DNA from: Methylobacterium sp. J-026
GTDB lineage: Bacteria > Pseudomonadota > Alphaproteobacteria > Rhizobiales > Beijerinckiaceae
DNA: 64,000 bases
Assembly (NCBI RefSeq): GCF_022829585.1
Contig: NZ_JAKSYC010000241.1
Span: 47,802-111,801 of the forward strand
Reading direction: 5' to 3'
The translations under genes were made by a program, and so were the position numbers. A model generated the notes under the pieces. The model saw only the letters and a program-made list of their open reading frames with translations. It was not told the DNA's origin and searched no databases. Positions within the stretch are counted from its first letter, which is position 1. Each line of letters opens with the position of its first letter. This document shows positions 25,714 through 33,876 of the stretch, in pieces.

Positions 25714-26798
25714 AAGGCCTTGGCCTGCCGAAGGCGTCGGTCGAGGCCCCCGGTCCACCGGAAGGCCTCGGAGAGGGCGTAGGCCGCCGATCCGGCCAGC
25801 ACCGGCACCGCGAGCAGGCCCGTCCCGAGGATGCCGACGGCGAAGAGCGCGAAGGTGAAGATGCCGGCGATCGGCCGGAGGGCCTCGGCCGCCTGCGCCG
25901 AAGTCTGGATGTCGGTGACCCCGTTCGCGTGCAGCGTGGCGGCGGTCGCGTAGATGATGAAGATGGCGATGACGTTCGAGACGCCCATCCCGACCACCGT
26001 GTCGGTCCGGATGCGGGCGAATTGCGGGCCCGCGTCCCGCGGCGTGCGCCAGAGGGGTTGGGCGCCGCGCTTGATCCGGTCCTCCACCTCCAGCGCCGAC
26101 TGCCAGAAGAACAGGTACGGGCTGATCGTGGTGCCGAGGACCGCCACCAGGGCGGTCGCGTGGACGGCGTCGAAGCGCAGGTGCGGCACGAGGGTGGCGA
26201 ACAAAGCCGCGTCCCACGGGACGTGCACGGTGAACACCACGGCGACGTAGGCGAACAGGGACAGGGTCAGCCATTTGAGCAGGCGCGCATAGGGCGCGTA
26301 GGGCACGACGATCTCGGCGACCACGCACAGGATGCCGAATCCCACGGTGTAGAGCCTCGGATTGCCCCCCAGGAGCAGGGTGAGCGCCGCGCCCATGGCC
26401 CCGAGATCCGCGCCGAGGTTGATGACGTTGGCCACGAGGAGCACGGTCACGACGGTGCGCACGAGCCACGCCGGATAATGCCGGCGCAGGTTCGCCGCGA
26501 TGCCGCGGCCGGTCACGCAGCCGATACGTCCGCTGATCTCCTGGATCATCACCATGAAGGGCAGGCTGAACAGCATGGTCCAGGCGAGGCCGTACCCGAA
26601 CTGCGCGCCGACCTGGGCATAGGTGGCGATCCCGCTGGGATCGTCGTCGGCGGCTCCGGTGATCAGGCCGGGCCCGAGACGTCGGACCATGCCGATGGCG
26701 GAGGCCGAGCCGGGATCGGATGCGACGCCCTCGCCCAACCCGGTGGCCCGGATCGGGGGACCGGATCCTCCGTGAGCGATCGAGGCGCGGCGCGGCAT
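25461..26798 (-). CDS. Nramp-like divalent metal transporter, non-canonical metal site
   Basis: 445 residues from ATG 26798, with GGAAG eight bases upstream. About eleven membrane spans with the Nramp/SLC11 fold pattern. In TM1 the usual DPGN motif is DDDPSGIATY here, so the Asn metal ligand is replaced. In TM6 the usual MPH motif is TTISPYLFFWQ, so the Met ligand is gone as well. This subgroup is common in proteobacteria and is usually labelled Mn2+/Fe2+ transporter, but loss of the soft Met ligand suggests another ion, as in the Nramp-related Mg2+ or Al3+ transporters. The 35-residue N-terminal tail is polar. It is transcribed alone. Confidence 0.85.
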   Translation of the reverse strand: MPRRASIAHGGSGPPIRATGLGEGVASDPGSASAIGMVRRLGPGLITGAADDDPSGIATYAQVGAQFGYGLAWTMLFSLPFMVMIQEISGRIGCVTGRGIAANLRRHYPAWLVRTVVTVLLVANVINLGADLGAMGAALTLLLGGNPRLYTVGFGILCVVAEIVVPYAPYARLLKWLTLSLFAYVAVVFTVHVPWDAALFATLVPHLRFDAVHATALVAVLGTTISPYLFFWQSALEVEDRIKRGAQPLWRTPRDAGPQFARIRTDTVVGMGVSNVIAIFIIYATAATLHANGVTDIQTSAQAAEALRPIAGIFTFALFAVGILGTGLLAVPVLAGSAAYALSEAFRWTGGLDRRLRQAKAFYATLSVATLAGVGLNFTALDPVKALYWAAVVNGILAAPVMAALMLVACNGRIMGRLSLSTPMRVGGWLATAIMTVASVGFFVL

Positions 26799-27035
26799 TG
26801 CGGGCTTCCAGCGGCGCGGTCGGAGGCGAAGGATGGCCCAGCCGGTCCGGCCCGTCCCCGGACGGGGATGCGAGACGTCCGGGCCGCGGGGCCTGCCCCC
26901 GCATCCCTCGCATGTAGGGGCCGATCCGAAGCCGGTCCTTGATCCAGCGCAAGGACGCCCTCGGAGTTCCCCCTATGCTGAGCGCCACACCCGCGAGGGT
27001 CGGCGCTCGCGTTCGGCCGGGGTGTAAAGGAACCG

Positions 27036-27452
27036 GTGATGATCTCTCCGCGCGCCGTCTTGGCCTTGGCCAAGCAACAGGACCGCCTCACCGAGTTGCT
27101 CCGCCTGATCGACAACGGGCGGTGGTGGACCGGGGACGAAGCCTCCCTGATCGACGAGGACGAGGTCTGCCTGCAGGCCGACAGGATCGGAAGCGCCCTG
27201 GACGTGGTCGAGCGTCTCGCGAACGAGATGGCCGCCGAGGACGGCATGGGCACCGGATCGCAGCTCGCGTCCAGGCCGGGGCATGCCCTGCCGCGCCCGA
27301 CAGGTCTCGCGTCCGGGAACGAGGCCGTTCCGGAAGGTCTGGGTCCGTTCTCTCCGGGCCAGGTCGGGCCCCTCCATGACCTGATCCACGAGTCGGGCGG
27401 TTACGAGCAGAGGGCCTGGGGGTTCTCCGGCAGTACCGCGAAGCTGGTCTGA
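27036..27452 (+). CDS. hypothetical protein
   Basis: 138 residues from GTG 27036 or ATG 27039, with AAAGGA just upstream. The first 65 residues look well ordered and helical (SPRAVLALAKQQDRLTELLR then DEDEVCLQADRIGSALDVVE). The rest is Gly/Pro-rich and may be disordered. No membrane segment. Not recognised. Confidence 0.5.
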   Translation: MMISPRAVLALAKQQDRLTELLRLIDNGRWWTGDEASLIDEDEVCLQADRIGSALDVVERLANEMAAEDGMGTGSQLASRPGHALPRPTGLASGNEAVPEGLGPFSPGQVGPLHDLIHESGGYEQRAWGFSGSTAKLV

Positions 27453-28003
27453 CCCGCCGGCGCCGGCCCGGCGATGGGCGCCACGATCACCGGCGCCGAT
27501 ACCGGACCCGCCGGATCCCAACCCCGGGTCGGGATCCGTGAAATTTCGTATGAGAGCCCGTCTGACCGCGCGATTGCAGTCGCGTGACGGTTTTGACCGA
27601 CGTGTCTCCCGATCGTCTCCGCGCCCTTCGAGGGTTCCGTTCCGCCACGGGTCATATGGTGAAGGTTCTGCACCACCCCGTGCCGGCTGGGGCGGTCACG
27701 GCAGGCCCGGGATGGTCCATGTCGCAGCGCTCCGGAGGGAGCCCCACCCTGATCCGGGGTTCAGCGCCATCGCGCCCCGCAGAGCCGCCGCCGTCACGAA
27801 GGCCAGGAGGTGGCTCCGGTGGGCATCCTCGCGCCGGATCCGCGGCGATCCTGGCGGCCGTCAGGCAGAGAGTCCACGCAGCCCCGCCCTGCAGACGCCC
27901 GGAGCCATCGCTCAAGCAAGCGCTCGGACGCGTCTTCTCGCGCGTCGAGACGAGTCCTTGACCCCGGACGGCACCCGTGGCTTCTGGGGGCGGCTGGTAC
28001 CCT
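27453..28003. other. gap upstream of the tRNA, no gene seen
   Basis: 551 bases. Several overlapping frames occur but all are Arg/Pro/Ser-rich and antisense to each other; none has a ribosome site with protein-like content. The 3' part will contain the tRNA promoter. Confidence 0.4.
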
Positions 28004-28080
28004 GACTCCGTAGCTCAGCTGGATAGAGCAGCCGCCTTCTAAGCGGCAGGTCGTTGGTTCGAGCCCAACCGGGGTCGCCA
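28004..28080 (+). tRNA. tRNA-Arg (anticodon TCT)
   Basis: 77 bases with encoded CCA. The acceptor stem GACTCCG pairs with CGGGGTC (one G-T pair). The anticodon stem GCCGC/GCGGC encloses the loop CTTCTAA, giving anticodon TCT at 28038-28040, which reads AGA and AGG. The T arm GTTGG-TTCGAGC-CCAAC is standard. No duplicated 3' end was found nearby, so there is no sign of an element integrated at this tRNA. Confidence 0.96.
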
Positions 28081-28934
28081 GCAAGCACCGCCGCTCGCAC
28101 GTCGAAGCGGGCGGCATCCTTGATCACCCCCAGCGCCACGCGGTTGCTCCCGGCCGGCGTTTCGACGGGCGAAGGCGGCCACTCGGACACCGACGGTGGC
28201 CGTCCGTGCGGGACGACACGCCCGGCCTGCCTCGGGTTGCTCGAACGATTCGTCGGCCCCGGGTGCGCCGACCCGGTCGATCCGCCCTTGCGTGATCGGG
28301 ATTGGCCCGATCGTCGGGTCTCGGGGCCCCAATCCGGCGACGAGCCGAGCAGAACAGCCGCGATCCGCGGGGCCACGCCCGTTATTTCTTGTCGGTCCGT
28401 CTCACCGACGCCGTCATCGGCGCCCCCCGTTCGGATCCGTCATATCAAATCGGTCGCGAAGAGCTCGTCATCGTGTGTAATATCAAATTCAATTCCGTCT
28501 ATGTATTCGACAAATTGATATATCGGCACCAGCGATAGATAATACTTGTGCATTGCCGGAAAGCTTGACAATAAGCACGTGATCATATCTACTACATTAG
28601 AAGTGGTTTATATCGATTAACACTGTGCTCTGAGCACTGTCGAGACGGTCGGCTCGGTTCGTTCGAACCGGGATGGTGGTTCGAGGCCGTCGCGGGGCGT
28701 GCGGGAGGCACGTCGGTCTCGGTGCGACGGGATCCGCGCGGCGTCGCTCGTGCGTCAGCCGCACGCGGGGATGCCCAGGCCCCGATCGCGTCCGGTTCGG
28801 TCGCCGTGTTTACGGGTTGAGACAATACTAATTCATCGAATATGAATTTGACTCCAAATATTTAATCCATATCCACCGTAAAAATATCTCAAATCCCGTC
28901 GGAATATCGCCGCTTCGACAGAAGAAAGACTGAT
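28081..28934. other. long gap, partly AT-rich, upstream of the molybdenum hydroxylase operon
   Basis: 854 bases without a credible gene. 28430-28620 and 28815-28930 are clearly AT-rich in this high-GC genome. The second carries an inverted repeat listed separately and is the likely promoter and operator region of the operon starting at 28935. The first may be a remnant of foreign DNA or a silencing site. Confidence 0.5.
28830..28848. promoter_or_regulatory. inverted repeat, candidate operator of the hydroxylase operon
   Basis: AATTCAT and ATGAATT flank a five-base spacer (CGAAT), 87 bases upstream of the first gene. The half-site ATTCAT also occurs in the palindrome at 25012-25023. The regulator is unknown; an AT-rich MucR target is also possible. 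Confidence 0.35.
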
Positions 28935-29750
28935 ATGAATTTGTCGACCATCGTCGAAGTCCGGCGTCCGGCGTCCTTCGCCGACCTGCGGGACTGGCAT
29001 GCGGGGTGCTCCTGGCTCGCCGGAGGCACGTGGCTGTTCTCCGAGCCGCAGGTTGCGGTCGATACGCTGATCGACCTCGACGCCCTGGGCTGGACACCCC
29101 TGACGGTGACCGAGGCCGGGCTCGAGATCGCCGCGACCTGTCGCGTTGCGGAGCTTCACGCCTTCGCGGGTCCGCCGGAATGGCGGGCGGTGCCGCTGTT
29201 CCGGCACTGCATCGACGCGTTCCTGATGTCGTTCAAGATCTGGAACGCCGCCACGATCGGCGGCAACCTCTGCATGTCGCTGCCCGCCGGCGCGATGATC
29301 TCGCTGACCGCGGCGCTCGAGGGCGTCTGCACCCTGTGGCCCCGCGCGGGCGCGCCGCGGACGGTCCCGGTCGTCGACTTCGTGACCGGCAACCACGCCA
29401 ACATCCTCCAGCCGGGGGAACTGCTGCGCAGCATCCACCTGCCGGCCTCCGCCCTGGCGAAGCGCACGGCCATGCGGCAGGTCTCGCTGACCAAGCTCGG
29501 CCGCTCGGCCGCCCTGATCGTCGCCACGGTCGGCGCGGACGGCTCGGATTTCCTGCTGACCGTCTCGGCCGCCACCCCCCGGCCGGTGCAGCTGCGCTTC
29601 CCCGCCTGCCCCTCGGCCGAGGCCCTGCGCGGAGCCCTCGATGCGCGCCTGCCGCGGGACGCCTATTTCGACGACGTGCACGGCTCGGCCCCCTACAAGC
29701 AGCACGTCACGCGATACCTCGCCGAACAGATCCGCTCGGAGCTCGCATGA
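28935..29750 (+). CDS. molybdenum hydroxylase, FAD-binding subunit
   Basis: 271 residues from ATG 28935, with AGAAAG upstream. It is the medium, FAD-binding subunit of the xanthine dehydrogenase family: the first segment SWLAGGTWLFSEPQV is the flavin-binding loop region, TIGGNLCMSLPAGAMIS is the second FAD motif, and GELLRSIHLP and the C-terminal CO dehydrogenase flavoprotein segment follow. It passes electrons from the Fe-S centres to an acceptor. The stop overlaps the next start (ATGA at 29747), so translation is coupled. The operon promoter lies in the AT-rich region upstream. Confidence 0.9.
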   Translation: MNLSTIVEVRRPASFADLRDWHAGCSWLAGGTWLFSEPQVAVDTLIDLDALGWTPLTVTEAGLEIAATCRVAELHAFAGPPEWRAVPLFRHCIDAFLMSFKIWNAATIGGNLCMSLPAGAMISLTAALEGVCTLWPRAGAPRTVPVVDFVTGNHANILQPGELLRSIHLPASALAKRTAMRQVSLTKLGRSAALIVATVGADGSDFLLTVSAATPRPVQLRFPACPSAEALRGALDARLPRDAYFDDVHGSAPYKQHVTRYLAEQIRSELA

Positions 29751-32452
29751 CCCGCTACGCGATCGACGGCCGGGGCTACGAGGCCGAACCGGCCCCGGGC
29801 CAGTGCCTGCGGACCTTCCTGCGCGATCTCGGCGTGTTCGGCGTCAAGAAGGGCTGCGACGCGGGCGATTGCGGCGCCTGCACGGTCCATATCGACGGCA
29901 CGCCGTTCCATTCCTGCCTCGTCCCGGCCTTCCGGGCCGCGGGCCGCACGGTCACCACGATCGAGGGCCTGTCCGCCTGCGGCGACGATCTGCATCCCAT
30001 GCAGCAGGCGTTCCGTGACGCGCAGGCGTTCCAGTGCGGCTTCTGCGCGGCCGGCATGATCATGACGGCCGTGACCCTGACCGAGGCGCAGAAGGCCGAC
30101 CTGCCGCACGCGCTCAAGGGCAATCTCTGCCGTTGCACCGGCTACCGGGCGATCGACGACGCCCTGCACGGCCGCTGCAACATCGCGGCGGACCTGCCCG
30201 GCCAGGCCCTCGGCGCCAGCCTGCCCAATCCCTTCACCGACGCGATCCTCACCGGGCGCGCCCGCTACACGATGGATGTCGCGGTCCCGGATCTACTGCA
30301 CCTGAATGTCCTGCGCTCGCCCCACGCGCATGCGCGCCTCGTCGCGGTCGACAGGGCGGCGGCGCTCGCCGTGCCGGGGGTCGTGGCGGTCTACACCTGG
30401 GAGGACGTGCCCAGGCGCCGCTTCACCTCGGCGCTGCACGAGGATCATCTCGTCGATCCGGACGACATCCTGCTCCTCGACAATATCGCGCGCTTCGCCG
30501 GCCAGCGGATCGCGGCGGTCGTCGCCGAGTCCGAGGGGGCGGCCGAGGCCGGCTGCCGGGCCCTGCAGGTGACCTACGACATTCTGCCGGCGGTGTTCGA
30601 TCCGGTCGCCGCGATGGCGCCCGACGCGCCCCTCCTCCACGACAAGGACCACGTCGAGGCCAGCAGCAACATCTACTGCACGCTCCAGGGCGAGATCGGC
30701 GACGTGGCGCAGGGCTTCGCCCAGGCCGACGCGGTCTACGAGCAGACCTATGCCACCACCCGCGTCCAGCATGCGCATCTGGAGACGCACGGCTCGATCG
30801 CCTGGAAGGGCGAGGACGGCCGCTGGCACGTCCGGACGAGTTCGCAGGCGCCGTTCGTGGTGCGGACCAAGCTTGCCTACGTGATGGGCCTGTCGCCCCG
30901 GGACATCCACGTCTTCACCGAGCGGGTCGGCGGCGGCTTCGGCGGCAAGCAGGAGATGATCTCGGAGGATCTCGTCCTGTTCGCCACGATGAAGCTCGGG
31001 CGCCCGGTGAAGTGGGAATGGACCCGGGAGGAGGAGTTCATCGGCGCCACGACGCGCCACCCGATGACCACCCGGGTGAAGATCGGCGCCCGCCGGGACG
31101 GCACGCTGACGGCCCTCGACGTCGAGGTCGTCTCCAACACCGGCGCCTATGGCGGCCACGGCGGCGAGACCCTGGCGGCCGCGATGGCGAGCCCGCTCGC
31201 CGCCTACCGCTGCCCGAACAAGAAGGGCATCGGCCACGCCGTCTACACCAACATGGTGCCGGCGGGGGGCTTCCGCGGCTACGGCGCCTCGCAGACCACC
31301 TTCGCCATCGAGTGCGCGATCGATTCCCTCGCCCGGCAGCTCGGCATCGATCCCTTCGCGATCCGGCGCCGGAACGTCGTGCAGCCCGGGGACACCGTCG
31401 AGTCGATCTGGAAGGAGCCGAGCGACGCGAGCTTCGGCAGCCACGGCATCGGCGAATGCCTCGACATCGTCGAGCGCGAACTCGCCACCGGCAACGGCCT
31501 CGCCAAGCCCGAGGGGGCGGACTGGGCCGAGGGCCGGGGCGTGGCGCTGGCCATGCTCGAATGCGGGCCCCCCACCGAGCACCGCTCCGGTGCCGACATG
31601 CGCCTGCTGCCGGACGGGACCTACCACCTCGCCTGCGGCTCCACCGAGATGGGCAACGGCATCACCACGGCGCACAAGCAGATCGCGGCCTCGGTCCTGG
31701 GGACCCGGGCGGACGCGGTCGCCATCATCAACGCCGACACGGACCGTACCCCCTACGACACCGGCACCTTCGCCAGCACCGGCACCGTGGTCGGCGGCAA
31801 GGCGGTGCATCTGGCCGCGCAGGCCATGGAAGAGGACATCCTGGACTTCGCCAGCCGGCATACCGGCGTGCCGCGGGATCAGTGCCGGCTGGAGGAGAGC
31901 GGGGTCCTTTGCGGCAACCGGCGCATCGCCCTCGCCGACCTCCACGCCGAGGGGACCAAGGTCGATCACCGGTTCATGGTGACCCGGCGGGCCTATCTCT
32001 CGCCGCGGACCATCGCCTTCAACGTGCAGGGCGTGCGCCTCGCGGTGCATCGGGTGACCGGCGAGATCCGGGTGCTGCACAGCGTCCACGCCGCCGATAT
32101 CGGCCGGCCGATCAACCCGATGCAGTGCCGCGGCCAGCTCGATGGCGCCGTCGCCATGGGCTACGGCTGGGCGCTGGTCGAGACCATGGTGCATGACGGG
32201 GCGGGCCGCATGGTCAACCCGCAGCTGCGCAATTGCCGCATCCCGACCTTCGCCGACACGCCGCGCACCGAGATCCACTTCGCCGACACGACCGACCGCA
32301 TCGGGCCGCTCGGCGCGAAGTCGCAGGGCGAGTGCGGCATCAATCCCGTGGCGCCGGCGGTCGCGAACGCCCTGGAGGACGCCATCGGGGTGCGCTTCAC
32401 CCACCTGCCGTTCACGCCCGACCGCCTGTTCGCGACTTTGTCGGCGGCATGA
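29747..32452 (+). CDS. molybdenum hydroxylase with fused [2Fe-2S] and molybdopterin subunits
   Basis: 901 residues from ATG 29747. Residues 1-150 are the small subunit: plant-type [2Fe-2S] ligands Cys37, 42, 45 and 57 (GCDAGDCGACTVHIDG), then the helical [2Fe-2S] domain with Cys97, 100, 128 and 130 (QCGFC, LCRCTGYR). After a short linker the large subunit begins near residue 160 (NPFTDAILTGRARYTMD). GGGFGGKQE and GGFRGYGASQT are cofactor-binding loops, and GAKSQGECG near the C-terminus carries the catalytic Glu expected for hydroxylases. There is no CO dehydrogenase-type AYRCSFR loop. The substrate, probably a heterocycle or aldehyde, is unknown. The stop overlaps the next start by ATGA. Confidence 0.9.
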   Translation: MTRYAIDGRGYEAEPAPGQCLRTFLRDLGVFGVKKGCDAGDCGACTVHIDGTPFHSCLVPAFRAAGRTVTTIEGLSACGDDLHPMQQAFRDAQAFQCGFCAAGMIMTAVTLTEAQKADLPHALKGNLCRCTGYRAIDDALHGRCNIAADLPGQALGASLPNPFTDAILTGRARYTMDVAVPDLLHLNVLRSPHAHARLVAVDRAAALAVPGVVAVYTWEDVPRRRFTSALHEDHLVDPDDILLLDNIARFAGQRIAAVVAESEGAAEAGCRALQVTYDILPAVFDPVAAMAPDAPLLHDKDHVEASSNIYCTLQGEIGDVAQGFAQADAVYEQTYATTRVQHAHLETHGSIAWKGEDGRWHVRTSSQAPFVVRTKLAYVMGLSPRDIHVFTERVGGGFGGKQEMISEDLVLFATMKLGRPVKWEWTREEEFIGATTRHPMTTRVKIGARRDGTLTALDVEVVSNTGAYGGHGGETLAAAMASPLAAYRCPNKKGIGHAVYTNMVPAGGFRGYGASQTTFAIECAIDSLARQLGIDPFAIRRRNVVQPGDTVESIWKEPSDASFGSHGIGECLDIVERELATGNGLAKPEGADWAEGRGVALAMLECGPPTEHRSGADMRLLPDGTYHLACGSTEMGNGITTAHKQIAASVLGTRADAVAIINADTDRTPYDTGTFASTGTVVGGKAVHLAAQAMEEDILDFASRHTGVPRDQCRLEESGVLCGNRRIALADLHAEGTKVDHRFMVTRRAYLSPRTIAFNVQGVRLAVHRVTGEIRVLHSVHAADIGRPINPMQCRGQLDGAVAMGYGWALVETMVHDGAGRMVNPQLRNCRIPTFADTPRTEIHFADTTDRIGPLGAKSQGECGINPVAPAVANALEDAIGVRFTHLPFTPDRLFATLSAA

Positions 32453-33405
32453 GCGGGTCCGCATCCAGCGTCAGCATCGTGACGCAGACCTCGGTGCGGC
32501 CGGATTGCGCCGACGCCTTCGCCCAGTGGCAGGGCGGGACCAGCGCGGTGATCGCGTCGTTTCCCGGCTTCATCGAGCAGCGCCTGATGCCCCCGCATCC
32601 GCCCCTGCAGGTGGATTGGGTGATCCTCCAGCGGTTCAGGAGCGTGGACCAGGCGAAGGCCTGGCTCGGCTCCCCGGAGCGGCAGGCCCGGATCGAGGGC
32701 GCCGTCCCGATGCTCCTGGGCCGCGACGACGTCCACATCGTCCGGGACGATGCCAGCGCGGCCCGGACCGCCCCGGCCAGCGCGGTGATCAGCACCCGCG
32801 TGAAGCCCGGCCTGGAGGCCGAATACCTCCGGTGGGAGCAGAAGATCGCCGCGGCGCAGTCGAAGGCCCCCGGCCTGCAGGGCTACCGCTTCGAGCCGGC
32901 CATGCCGGGGGTGCAGGAGGACTTCGTCGCGATCCTGCGCTTCGACAGCGAGGCGAACCTGCGCGCCTGGATGGACTCGCCCGCGCGGCAGGCCCTGGTC
33001 GCGGAGGCGGCGCCGCTCACCGCCGAGTTCCACGCCCGGACGGTGCAGAGCGGCTTCGAGCAATGGTTCCGCGACGCCACGCCGGCCGGGGCGCCGGCGC
33101 CCGCGGCGTGGAAGATGAACATGATCGTCCTGCTGACGCTCTACCCGACCGTGTTCCTGTGGGGGCTCCTGGTCGGCACCCCGATCCTCAACCGGACCCT
33201 GGGGCTGGATTTCCCGATCGCCCTGTTCATCGGCAACCTGTTCAGCGTGCTGCTCACCGCGCAGCTGGTGCCGTGGACGGCCAAGCGGCTCGGCTGGTGG
33301 CTGTCCCCCCCTCCGGAGCGGCGCGCCCGCGCCGATCTCCAGGGCGCCGGTCTGCTGATCGCCGCCCTCGCGGCCATGATCCTCGTCTTCCGGATGCTGT
33401 CTTGA
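32449..33405 (+). CDS. tandem ABM-domain protein with C-terminal membrane region
   Basis: 318 residues from ATG 32449 (ATGA overlap with the preceding stop). Two antibiotic-biosynthesis-monooxygenase-like dimeric ferredoxin-fold domains are in tandem: residues 5-100 (VTQTSVRPDCADAF, GFIEQRLMPP, VDWVILQRF) and 105-200 (VISTRVKPGLEAEYLRWEQK, GYRFEPAM, DFVAILRF). They are followed by three hydrophobic spans (MIVLLTLYPTVFLWGLLVG, ALFIGNLFSVLLTAQLV, GLLIAALAAMILVF). This matches the architecture of membrane ABM-superfamily proteins. In this operon it may anchor or assist the hydroxylase, but no function is known. Confidence 0.8.
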   Translation: MSGSASSVSIVTQTSVRPDCADAFAQWQGGTSAVIASFPGFIEQRLMPPHPPLQVDWVILQRFRSVDQAKAWLGSPERQARIEGAVPMLLGRDDVHIVRDDASAARTAPASAVISTRVKPGLEAEYLRWEQKIAAAQSKAPGLQGYRFEPAMPGVQEDFVAILRFDSEANLRAWMDSPARQALVAEAAPLTAEFHARTVQSGFEQWFRDATPAGAPAPAAWKMNMIVLLTLYPTVFLWGLLVGTPILNRTLGLDFPIALFIGNLFSVLLTAQLVPWTAKRLGWWLSPPPERRARADLQGAGLLIAALAAMILVFRMLS

Positions 33406-33876
33406 CCGGCGCCCTCGCTGGGACGGGGGCCACTGCGGCGCCGCCGCGGCGCCCAGGACGGCTTCGCTGAGCCGGTCCGCGTCGGGCGCGCGCGTTGCGT
33501 CCGGGTTTCCGTGATGGGTGCGCTCACCCACCCGATCGGGCGCGGTCCGGTGCGGTTGACCTTCCGGGTGCCGAACGCCATCACGGCCTACCCGGTGACG
33601 GCGTGGCCGGTGCCGGACCCAGCCTTCGGCCGGTTCCCGGCCACGGTGATGGGGATGTCGTTCCTGCGCGGGAGCAATCGGCATGGTCAGATTCACCGTG
33701 ATGGCCGGCTCCATCGCCCGGGAGCAGTCCCGGACGGGCCCGGCCTTCCGGGACGCTGGGGGCGCCACGATGATCACGGTCTACCGCGCCCCGATCGAGG
33801 AGCCAGGGGCGAGGGCCATCGCGGCCTATCTCGGGGCGACCGGCCGAGTGGCGGCGGCGGACCAGGGGGCCATGCC
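33406..33876. other. gap with unsupported frames upstream of the YeiH gene
   Basis: 471 bases. A 65-codon frame at 33683-33880 overlaps the next start by ATGA and has a segment (ARAIAAYLGATGRV) reminiscent of the end of small cytochromes, but no CxxCH or signal. I treat it as a possible decayed remnant and not as a gene. Confidence 0.35.

Noticed and set aside
28004..28934. An integrated element at the tRNA-Arg gene
   Set aside because: No integrase, and no repeat of the tRNA 3' end was found downstream.
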